6,190 nt of DNA from JACKOD01 sp041591635 (GTDB taxonomy: Bacteria > Pseudomonadota > Gammaproteobacteria > Pseudomonadales > Oleiphilaceae): the NCBI GenBank assembly GCA_041591635.1, contig JBFHRO010000197.1, forward strand, positions 1-6,190, read 5' to 3'. Shown piece by piece: positions 1-6,190 of this stretch (positions are counted from its first letter, which is position 1; the number at the start of each line of letters is the position of its first letter). A program made the position numbers and the translations under genes. The notes under the pieces were generated by a model, which saw nothing but the letters and a program-made list of their open reading frames with translations, did no database searches and was not told where the DNA came from.

Positions 1-1
1 G

Positions 2-1102
2 AATCTGGCCAACAAGATCTTCGAGGAAAAGGGCAAAACCTTCACCCAGACCAGCCAGACCAGCATCGACGGCATGCTCAAGCCCTTTCGCGAGCAGATC
101 GAGGGTTTCCAGAAGCGTATTAACGAGGTTCACGATGCCTCGCTGCAAGGCAACACCAGCCTTAATGGCGAAATCAAAAAAGTCCTGGATATAGGGTTGC
201 AGATGAGCAAAGAGGCGAACAACCTCACTTCGGCACTTAAAGGTGATGCTCAGCAACGGGGTGCCTGGGGTGAGGCACAGCTGCGTCGTACGCTGGAAAT
301 GAGCGGCCTGGTTGAAGACGCGCATTACGAAGCGCAAAGCGCCTTCAAGGATGCGCAAGGCAAGAGCAAACAAACGGATTATCTGGTAAAGCTGCCCGAT
401 GGCAAGCACATCATTATCGACAGCAAAGTCTCGCTGCTGGCCTATGACAGGGCGGTAGGAGCCAGTTCGCCCGAGGAATACCAGCTGGCCATGGCCGAAC
501 ACGTCAAGGCAGTGCGCAAGCACATTGATGATCTGGCTTCCAAGGACTATACCAATCTTATTGGCATGCACAGCCCGAGCTTCGTGCTCATGTTCATGGC
601 GATTGAACCGGCGTATATCGAGGCCATGAAGCACAACAGGGATCTGTTCGAATACGGCTACAACAAGGGCATAGTGCTGGTTTCCCATACCACCTTGATT
701 CCCATTCTGCGCACCGTCTCCAACCTGTGGATGATCGAACGCAGCAATGCCGAGGCACGGGATATCAGCGAAAAGGCGGGCGAGATCTACAATCAGGTGT
801 GCATCGTTGCCGAGCGCCTCAGCAAACTCGGTGGCACTCTCAATACCGTCAGCAACCATTACAACGATACCGTCAAGGCATTGGCCGGCAAACAGGGCCT
901 TTACGGCAAGGTCGACCGCTTCAACAAGCTCTCGGCCAAGGTCAGCAAGAGCCTGCCGGCACTGGAGCCCACCCACATGGACTTCGACGGTGAGCGCCTG
1001 GCTCTGATCGTTGAGCCCATCGAGGAGGCGCCGCAGCCAGAACCGGAGCAATCACAAGGCATCGCAAACCATCGTGATAGCGACCTGTTCGAGCAAGCCT
1101 GA
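2..1102 (+). CDS. rmuC: DNA recombination protein RmuC (5'-truncated by window edge)
   Basis: The reading frame is open from base 2, so the first in-frame ATG at base 74 is internal and the true start lies upstream. The visible part has 366 residues; the E. coli protein is about 475, so the N-terminal membrane anchor and most of the coiled coil are missing. Visible features, in partial numbering, are the end of the coiled coil (about 1-80), the RmuC-family motif GAWGEAQL with its Glu near 91, and TDYLVKLPDGKHIIIDSKVS, whose Asp near 126 and DSK near 140-142 resemble a PD-(D/E)xK nuclease core. The strongly conserved stretch SFVLMFMAIEPAY follows. The C-terminal tail is acidic, Pro/Glu-rich and probably variable. 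RmuC limits recombination at inverted repeats in E. coli; its biochemical activity is poorly defined. It ends 73 bp before the next gene, with no clear terminator between, so read-through is possible. Family assignment is secure. Confidence 0.95.
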   Translation, partial: NLANKIFEEKGKTFTQTSQTSIDGMLKPFREQIEGFQKRINEVHDASLQGNTSLNGEIKKVLDIGLQMSKEANNLTSALKGDAQQRGAWGEAQLRRTLEMSGLVEDAHYEAQSAFKDAQGKSKQTDYLVKLPDGKHIIIDSKVSLLAYDRAVGASSPEEYQLAMAEHVKAVRKHIDDLASKDYTNLIGMHSPSFVLMFMAIEPAYIEAMKHNRDLFEYGYNKGIVLVSHTTLIPILRTVSNLWMIERSNAEARDISEKAGEIYNQVCIVAERLSKLGGTLNTVSNHYNDTVKALAGKQGLYGKVDRFNKLSAKVSKSLPALEPTHMDFDGERLALIVEPIEEAPQPEPEQSQGIANHRDSDLFEQA

Positions 1103-1162
1103 TCTGTCGCAAAGAAGGGCAGGGCGAGACAAAAACGTTTAACTAGTTGATCGAAAAACTTA

Positions 1163-1168
1163 AAGGTG
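1163..1168 (+). promoter_or_regulatory. Ribosome binding site of the 922-residue gene
   Basis: AAGGTG (part of AAAGGTGA) lies 7 bases before the ATG at 1176. It is a good Shine-Dalgarno match and fixes that ATG as the start, because no other in-frame ATG near it has a comparable site. Confidence 0.75.
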
Positions 1169-1175
1169 AAACCGG

Positions 1176-3944
1176 ATGCAAACCAACCTGCTGCTCCTGC
1201 CCCACACCCCCGACGAAGCCGCTCCGGCGGGGTCAAATCTGCTTCGCTTGCCCGAATTGCCGGCCGATGCCCTCTTGAAAGACTGGCAAGTGGCACTGGC
1301 GGCTTTGCCGGTGCCCGTGGCGGTGATCGGCGTGGCCAAAAGTCCCGCCATGGCCTGGATGGCGGCGGCCCGCTACTGCCCGGATGCTGAGATCTATCGC
1401 TGGAGTGATAATGGTCGAGTCAGTCTGGAAACCGGCGAACGGGCTCCTGAGCCCAACGTAGGCGCTCCTTCCACCTCCAACGACGTACCACCCGAACCTG
1501 CAAAAGAAACCCCACCTCCGCCCCCGGGCGTAAGTGCCAGTCAGATTGAACAACTGCAGGAGTATTTCAAGAAGGGCAAGCCGTTCAAACCGCAGTACAA
1601 GGGGCCTGAAACAAGGCCGCCGATTTGGGAGTGGTCCGAGAAAGAGTTGATTCGTGAAGCTTACGCAAAAGCGAAGTGGGGACCTCAACCTGATGCGCTG
1701 AAGAAACTGGAACAAATCGAGGAGATCGCCAGCAGTCGCTCGCCGGAGTTGCTGCAAAAAGTACGCACACGTATTTCCGACGGTCGGCGGCTGTTCGAAG
1801 CCTGGACCAGAATTGAAGAGGTGGCTTTGTCGAGTCGTGGTTCAGGCTCTTCTGAACTTGAAAAAATACTGAAGGAACAGCCGGATCTTCCTCCGAATGC
1901 GAGAACTGTTTTAGAGAACCAGCTCCAACGATTTGAATCTTGGCAACAAACAAAAATAAGTAACGCTAAAGCGGCGAAGAAGAACAAGGCCAATCCACAA
2001 GCGGCTGCGCTGCTTTTGGCGCCTCTTCAATTCACCGGGGCGCACCCCAATTCCCTGCGCCATTTGTCACCTGCCCGGAACTGGACGGTGGTTGTCGATG
2101 AGACCGGTGCTGCCTTTGATCCCAGTGTTGATGATCTCGACGATGAAAATAAGCAGGTGGGACGCTTTGTGGCTGTCGTGGTGCCAGACACCAGCAAGCT
2201 GCCCGAGAGCCCCAAGGGATTTCATGCGACAGACGCAAATGACAGCCAGATTGACAGTCTCCTGCGTTGTTTTTTGGCAGAATCAGCGGGCATCCTCGGT
2301 TTGTCCGTTAAGGATTCCAGCCTTGGCATAACCCGGGACTGGTTTTGCGGCATAGTCACGCTCCTGCGCTGGGTGCTTAGAGAAATACCCTTCGACCGTG
2401 CCAACGCGACTGTGCCCAGGGTAAGCGTTGCGATTGAGCAACGGGGCCTGTATGACCAGCAAACTGATTTGTCGGCGGTTGCCCGTATGCTCGAGTCAGA
2501 GATAGACGAGCTAGAGGGGCGGCAGGGCTCGATCGACCTTCAGCTTCGCATTGTGCCCAAGGATGGTCACCCCTTGTTGGCTTATGCCGATCTGGTGGCT
2601 TATCTCTGGAATAAATCAACGCCGGCCAGCCGTGAGCGGCTGCAGGCGACCCGGTGGTTGGGCCACTGCCTGCTCAATCCCGAGCACGACGTGCTCGACC
2701 GGCTTTACCAGAGCCTCAACGGTGATCTGCCTGAACCGGACGACTGGTACCGAATCATGTCCGCCTTGCCCAGCGAACCCGCCGAAGGCTTGTTGGCTCG
2801 CTCGATGGCGCGTTTGGGTGAGCGCCTTAAAACCCGGCAGGCCCAGTGGCAGCGCTATGTTGCGCTGGTACAGCGCAATCTGGCGGAGAAATCCTGGTCG
2901 TTGCCGGCGGTCGCCGCCGCGCTGGAATGGCTCGACCGCTATGCGCCCGAGGAAACCGCCTTGCCTCTGCTGTTGCAGATGGAATGGCGTTCGGCACAAC
3001 TGGCTGTGGCCAATCATTTCGGCAGGGTCGAGCACGAAATCGCCGAAAAATGCCTGCAAATCGGCCAGCGTCTGCGGGACGAAGAACCCCAGCGGGTGTG
3101 TGAACTGGATTCGCGCAATGCCGTGTATGCCACCAACAACTTTGATTTCCAGCTGGCGGGCGACATGCTTGCCCACTGGCGCGACAACGCCCATGCACCC
3201 GCCATCGTCGGGCGTCAGCGTTGGGGCAAGGTGCTGTCAAGCCTGGGGCAACAAGCCGCGTTTATGGGCCGCTTTGAAGAAGCTCTGGCCTTGTTTGACC
3301 GCGCCCTGGACGCCTTTTCTGGTCTGAGCGATGCGAAAGACGCTGCCCGCCAATCGCGGCAGACTGCCTTGTATCGCCTGACGGTGTTGTGCGATCTGCC
3401 TGCGTGCAGCCCTGCCGACTACCGCAGCGAACTGGAACGCTGCCTGGGCAGCGCAAAGGCCCTGGCATCGCTGGCCGGTGCGGGCGACCTGCATCGCTAC
3501 GAGTTGGCCTTGCTCTGGCGCAGCCTGGTGTCCCGGCCCGAGGCCTTGGCCGATTACCGTCAGCTTGCGCTGAAGGCGAAAGCCCAGTGGCAGGACGGGA
3601 TCGCCCATCCCTGGCCGCTGATCAATGCCTACCGGGGTTGGTTGTTGCATCAGGCCGGCGAGGGCAGCGCCGCCGGGTACTTCAAGGATGCGATTGCGGA
3701 TTGTTTCAGCGAGGATTCCGGGCCCACCGTGCGCTGGATCGGGCTGGTGCTCCAGACGCTTGCGCGGGCCATAAACCTCAAGGACGTACCAGGGCCGGAT
3801 ACCGAAGTATGGCAAGCGCTGCGGGAATCGTTGCCCCTGGCGCCTCATGGGGTGCTGGAACAGTTCCAGCATCAACTGGAGCAGGGGCGGGCGGTCGAAG
3901 GGCTGGCGCTACTGTGTCAAACCTTGCCCTTTAATTTCCACTGA
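1176..3944 (+). CDS. Large DUF3800-like (RNase H fold) putative nuclease with TPR-like C-terminus
   Basis: I do not recognise this 922-residue protein as a named gene. Visible parts, in order: residues 1-90, a small alpha/beta domain with a hydrophobic strand (VPVAVIGVAK, 46-55); 90-120, a proline-rich linker with a run of five prolines; 120-275, a charged helical region, probably coiled coil; 300-500, a domain resembling DUF3800, with VVVDETG (Asp308), a hydrophobic strand FVAVVV, VAIEQRG (Glu421) and LAYADLVAYLWN (Asp472). The opening D-E-T/S-G and closing A-D-L-V-A motifs are typical of DUF3800, thought to adopt an RNase H-like fold with acidic metal ligands. Residues 540-920 are helical repeats; 682-719 (GRFEEALALFDRALDAF) is a clear tetratricopeptide repeat. 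There is no signal peptide or membrane segment, so it is probably cytosolic. Its 3' end overlaps the convergent CARF nuclease gene by 36 bp. Base composition falls in the linker region (about 1850-1990) and is much higher in the TPR part. The nuclease role is an inference from motifs; the TPR part would suit partner binding. Confidence 0.75.
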   Translation: MQTNLLLLPHTPDEAAPAGSNLLRLPELPADALLKDWQVALAALPVPVAVIGVAKSPAMAWMAAARYCPDAEIYRWSDNGRVSLETGERAPEPNVGAPSTSNDVPPEPAKETPPPPPGVSASQIEQLQEYFKKGKPFKPQYKGPETRPPIWEWSEKELIREAYAKAKWGPQPDALKKLEQIEEIASSRSPELLQKVRTRISDGRRLFEAWTRIEEVALSSRGSGSSELEKILKEQPDLPPNARTVLENQLQRFESWQQTKISNAKAAKKNKANPQAAALLLAPLQFTGAHPNSLRHLSPARNWTVVVDETGAAFDPSVDDLDDENKQVGRFVAVVVPDTSKLPESPKGFHATDANDSQIDSLLRCFLAESAGILGLSVKDSSLGITRDWFCGIVTLLRWVLREIPFDRANATVPRVSVAIEQRGLYDQQTDLSAVARMLESEIDELEGRQGSIDLQLRIVPKDGHPLLAYADLVAYLWNKSTPASRERLQATRWLGHCLLNPEHDVLDRLYQSLNGDLPEPDDWYRIMSALPSEPAEGLLARSMARLGERLKTRQAQWQRYVALVQRNLAEKSWSLPAVAAALEWLDRYAPEETALPLLLQMEWRSAQLAVANHFGRVEHEIAEKCLQIGQRLRDEEPQRVCELDSRNAVYATNNFDFQLAGDMLAHWRDNAHAPAIVGRQRWGKVLSSLGQQAAFMGRFEEALALFDRALDAFSGLSDAKDAARQSRQTALYRLTVLCDLPACSPADYRSELERCLGSAKALASLAGAGDLHRYELALLWRSLVSRPEALADYRQLALKAKAQWQDGIAHPWPLINAYRGWLLHQAGEGSAAGYFKDAIADCFSEDSGPTVRWIGLVLQTLARAINLKDVPGPDTEVWQALRESLPLAPHGVLEQFQHQLEQGRAVEGLALLCQTLPFNFH

Positions 3945-5189
3945 TGGCTTTTTTGCGTTAACGCAGGCGTCCAGATCCTTGGGTGCATTGAGCACAATCA
4001 GGGTCACCTGGCTGGCCAGACAGCGGTTGACGAAACCCAGCCAGCGTTCGTTGGTGTGTGGTCGGCGGAACAGGGGCGACACTACCAGTACCTTGCGGGT
4101 TTTGCCGACCCGGCCGGCCAGGCTGGAGAGTTGGTTTTCCGCGTCGCCCAGACTGTGTCCCGGTGGGGTGGATACCTTCAATTCAAGCAGGCTCAGGGTA
4201 TTGTTGTGCAAGAACAGAATGTCCACCTCGCGCCCTGATTCGGTGGGATTGGCGTGCAGTTGCACATTGGACAGAATCTTGCCCCGCTCGATACGCTGTT
4301 CCAGCCAGCGCAAAACCAGCAGTTCAAACCATTCGCCGGCGATAAAACGGCGCCAGTTTTTCGAAGCTTTGTCAGCGGCGCCGGGCAGGTAAAGCCCTTC
4401 TTCACTCAAATGCAGGTGGGGCTTGGCGGGTTCCAGGGTATTCAAACGCTCGATGAGTGGGCGCATGTCCTCTGCCGGATGGCCGAGTTCCTGCCAGGTC
4501 AGGCGCACCTGGGGCGGCAAGGCGTTGCGGGAATCCCATAGCCGGTTTTTTTCGATCAACTCGCACAATCGCAGCCAGGCCGGCCCCAAGCCAAGGTCGG
4601 GGGCGCTCACCCAGCCATGAATCGCCTCTGCCAGCGGCAATGCTTGCGGGCTTTTCCATAAAGCGGGTTGGGAATGAGGTTTTACATGATCCAGATACAG
4701 TCGGGCGTGGTGCAGCGGGTTCAGCGCTTTTTCCAGGTTGATTCGTCCTTTCTCCCGAAGCTGGTTCTGCTGTAGCGTCAGCACCTGGATGTGATTATGG
4801 CCGAAATGCTGGTAGTGCAGTTCGTCCCACGAAATGGTGAGCAAGCACTGAACACTCAGCAGCTTGGTGCCACCGGTGAAGTTGAGTATCCTTTTCCACT
4901 GCGGTGCCGAATGCTGTTCCAGAAAAGGCCGCAGCGCCTGGCCCAGCCAGGTGCCGGTAGCTTCGGCTTCTGTGCCTTCCAGCGGCTGGTCTTCAATGCC
5001 GGGCAGGGCATGGATCGTTAGTGCCGGCATCATTTCCTGCAACACCCGGATAAAACGCTCGCCGGGGCGCTGCATTTGTTTCGTGGTCAGGGTGACAACC
5101 ACGTCCGGCTGCAGTTCCAGGCAAGCTTGCAGTTCTGCAACGTTGTGCTCCGAAATGATAACAACATACAGGCGACGCGGTTCAGTCAT
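3909..5189 (-). CDS. CARF-domain PD-(D/E)xK nuclease, DUF1887 (Card1/Can2-like)
   Basis: The frame is open from an ATG at 5270, but the start at 5189 is preferred. It has AGGAA six bases upstream and places the first CARF strand (RRLYVVIIS) at the N-terminus, as is usual. The product is then 426 residues. Residues 1-140 form the CARF ligand-binding domain, with the diagnostic NFTGGTK (103-109) followed by a helix. Residues 180-270 look like a winged-helix linker. Residues 280-400 form a PD-(D/E)xK nuclease: AGEWFE (Glu289), REVDILF (Asp323) and LLELKVS (Glu336, Lys338), with D to E-x-K spacing as in Card1. All expected catalytic residues are present. In known relatives, cyclic oligoadenylate (cA4 for Card1 and Can2) binds the CARF dimer and activates metal-dependent nicking of DNA and/or cleavage of RNA. 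Here no type III CRISPR genes are visible, so the ligand and its source are unknown. The gene is convergent with the DUF3800-like gene and divergent from the DKNYY gene. Family assignment is strong; activity and defence role are inferred. Confidence 0.9.
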   Translation of the reverse strand: MTEPRRLYVVIISEHNVAELQACLELQPDVVVTLTTKQMQRPGERFIRVLQEMMPALTIHALPGIEDQPLEGTEAEATGTWLGQALRPFLEQHSAPQWKRILNFTGGTKLLSVQCLLTISWDELHYQHFGHNHIQVLTLQQNQLREKGRINLEKALNPLHHARLYLDHVKPHSQPALWKSPQALPLAEAIHGWVSAPDLGLGPAWLRLCELIEKNRLWDSRNALPPQVRLTWQELGHPAEDMRPLIERLNTLEPAKPHLHLSEEGLYLPGAADKASKNWRRFIAGEWFELLVLRWLEQRIERGKILSNVQLHANPTESGREVDILFLHNNTLSLLELKVSTPPGHSLGDAENQLSSLAGRVGKTRKVLVVSPLFRRPHTNERWLGFVNRCLASQVTLIVLNAPKDLDACVNAKKPSVEIKGQGLTQ

Positions 5190-5195
5190 GGCAAG

Positions 5196-5201
5196 TTCCT
5201 G
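5196..5201 (-). promoter_or_regulatory. Ribosome binding site deciding the CARF gene start
   Basis: On the minus strand CAGGAA sits six bases before the ATG at 5189. The longer alternative ATG at 5270 is preceded by GTATAAGTT, with no Shine-Dalgarno match, and would add 27 residues ahead of the first CARF strand. Confidence 0.65.
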
Positions 5202-5272
5202 TTGAAGGCGAAGGGCGGCGAAAACAGTCTGCAAGGTTTGCTGAGAAATGCAAGCCAAAGCGCGCAGCATAA

Positions 5273-5278
5273 CTTATA
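5273..5278 (-). promoter_or_regulatory. Possible -10 element for the CARF nuclease gene
   Basis: TATAAG on the minus strand matches five of six bases of the sigma-70 -10 consensus. Transcription would start just inside or past the 5270 ATG, giving a leader of roughly 75-80 bases to the preferred start at 5189. The -35 region is poor (GTTTAG-like), so this is tentative. Confidence 0.25.
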
Positions 5279-5324
5279 CAAAGATCAGCAGCTTCTAAAC
5301 TAAACCAGTGAAGCCGTGCAAGGG

Positions 5325-5349
5325 TCGGCGTCCCAGCCGCTGACGCCGA
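5325..5349. repeat. Perfect 8-bp inverted repeat in the divergent intergenic region
   Basis: TCGGCGTC (5325-5332) and GACGCCGA (5342-5349) are exact reverse complements separated by nine bases. No T-tract follows on either strand, so it does not look like an intrinsic terminator. It lies in the roughly 200-bp gap between two divergent genes, 41 bp before the DKNYY start, where it could be an operator or a hairpin in the 5' leader. Chance occurrence in GC-rich DNA is also possible. Confidence 0.4.
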
Positions 5350-5389
5350 ATCTGCCAACCGAAACCGACACCGAGCAAGAGACGAATTG

Positions 5390-6190
5390 ATGCACAGTTA
5401 TTCCATTGAAAACCACAAGGTTTACTACCGCTCACGCCGGGTCGCCGGTGCCCATGCGGCATCCTTTACTTCACTGGGTCAGCATTACGGCAAAGATGCG
5501 CAAAGGGTGTATTTTCAGGATCAACCGGTCATGGGGGCAGACGTCTCCTCTTTTGGAGTGCTTTGTGAGATGCAGGGGTTTGCCAAAGACTGCCAGCGGA
5601 TTTACCGCTACGGCAGTGCCCTTGACTGTGGCTTCGAAGGCTTTGAACTTTTGCCCTATGGCTATGTGCGCACCACCAAAGGCGTCTGGTTTCAGGGGCA
5701 GGCCATCGAAGGCGCCGACCCGGCCAGTTTTGAGCCACTGGACAGGCATTTCTCCCGCGATTGTCATGGCATTTTTTATTGCGCCCGGGCATTGCCACAG
5801 GCAGATTATGCCAGCTTTGAAGCGCTTGGTTTCAACTATGCCAGAGACCTTTTTCATCATTTCTGCGGGTCGGTCCAACTGGCGGCGGACTATGCCAGTT
5901 TTAACGTCATTCCCCATAACGACGACAATTACGGCTATGCCTGCGACAACACCGCGGTGTTTTTTCAGGAGGGGAAAATACTGCTGGCCGATGTCGCCAG
6001 TTTCAGCATGATTAAGGGGGAGTTCTGCAAAGACAGGCATCGCGTTTACCGATTTGGCCAGGCCATCGAAGCGGCTCGTCCAGAGACCTTTAGGATCCTT
6101 CATGAGGCGGTGGTAAGGGGGCGTTACATCAGCCCCTTTACCCTGTCGACCGATGACTCACAGGTGTTTTGCAACGATGAGGTGCTTTGC
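5390..6190 (+). CDS. DKNYY-family repeat protein (3'-truncated by window edge)
   Basis: The frame runs from the ATG at 5390 to the last base without a stop, giving 267 visible residues. The ATG has only a weak purine-rich upstream stretch (AAGAGA) but is the best start. The protein is built from repeats of about 29 residues with the pattern A-D-x-x-S-F-x-x-L, an aromatic, x-K/R-D, then V/I-Y/F-x-x-G/Q. The Ser-Phe anchors fall near 26, 55, 85, 114, 143, 171, 205 and 234, so about eight repeats are visible. The pattern fits the DKNYY family, whose members have repeated short strands and no known enzymatic activity. Such proteins often occur beside toxins or surface systems, but their role is not established. 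There is no signal peptide or membrane segment in the visible part, and cysteines are unusually frequent. It is transcribed away from the CARF gene. Family call is probable; function unknown. Confidence 0.8.
   Translation, partial: MHSYSIENHKVYYRSRRVAGAHAASFTSLGQHYGKDAQRVYFQDQPVMGADVSSFGVLCEMQGFAKDCQRIYRYGSALDCGFEGFELLPYGYVRTTKGVWFQGQAIEGADPASFEPLDRHFSRDCHGIFYCARALPQADYASFEALGFNYARDLFHHFCGSVQLAADYASFNVIPHNDDNYGYACDNTAVFFQEGKILLADVASFSMIKGEFCKDRHRVYRFGQAIEAARPETFRILHEAVVRGRYISPFTLSTDDSQVFCNDEVLC

Noticed and set aside
1141..1148. Palindrome AACTAGTT upstream of the 922-residue gene as an operator
   Set aside because: An 8-bp palindrome is expected often by chance, and no paired promoter elements are clear around it.
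2551..3327. 258-residue + strand open frame
   Set aside because: It is a frame-shifted shadow rich in Pro, Cys, Trp and Arg lying inside the 922-residue gene.
2616..3875. Long - strand open frames of 192 and 212 residues
   Set aside because: They are antisense to the GC-rich TPR part of the 922-residue gene, where stop codons are rare on the opposite strand. Their translations are low-complexity and match nothing recognisable.
3949..3964. T6 run followed by the palindrome GCGTTAACGC as a bidirectional terminator
   Set aside because: The palindrome has no loop to form a stable hairpin. The T-run precedes it on the + strand, and the only stem before the T-run is three base pairs.
5190..5270. 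27-residue N-terminal extension of the CARF protein
   Set aside because: The ATG at 5270 has no ribosome binding site, and the extension precedes the expected first strand of the CARF fold.
5406..6011. 201-residue + strand open frame starting MKTTRF
   Set aside because: It is out of frame with the DKNYY reading frame from 5390, lacks a ribosome binding site, and its translation has no regular pattern, whereas the 5390 frame shows clear periodic repeats.
5471..6103. 210-residue - strand open frame
   Set aside because: It is antisense to the DKNYY gene, with no family resemblance and no start signals; it is a shadow of the codon bias of the real gene.

Overview
The window is a moderately GC-rich bacterial chromosome segment. 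The protein sequences and codon use fit a gammaproteobacterium, most likely Pseudomonas or a close relative. That assignment is an inference from protein character, as no rRNA or other marker gene is present.

Layout, left to right: (1) 2-1102 (+) is the 3' part of rmuC, a conserved chromosomal gene cut by the left edge. (2) 1176-3944 (+) is a 922-residue protein. It has a short unrecognised N-terminal domain, a proline-rich and charged helical linker, a DUF3800-like (RNase H fold) putative nuclease core and a long TPR-like helical C-terminus. (3) 3909-5189 (-) converges on it and overlaps it by 36 bp. It encodes a CARF-domain protein with a C-terminal PD-(D/E)xK nuclease of the DUF1887 (Card1/Can2) type. 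(4) 5390-6190 (+) starts divergently from the CARF gene and encodes a DKNYY-family repeat protein. It is still open at the right edge, so only its N-terminal 267 residues are visible.

The centre of interest is the tail-to-tail pair at 1176-5189. CARF nucleases are normally ancillary effectors of type III CRISPR-Cas, switched on by cyclic oligoadenylate from Cas10. No CRISPR array, cas gene or cyclic nucleotide synthase is visible here. The pair therefore looks like a free-standing accessory nuclease module placed beside housekeeping rmuC, possibly an uncharacterised defence or stress system. This is inference: the motifs are visible, but the partnership of the two genes and the ligand are not shown by the sequence.

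No tRNA, rRNA, insertion sequence, CRISPR array or convincing rho-independent terminator was seen. There is no gene-free stretch longer than about 200 bp.
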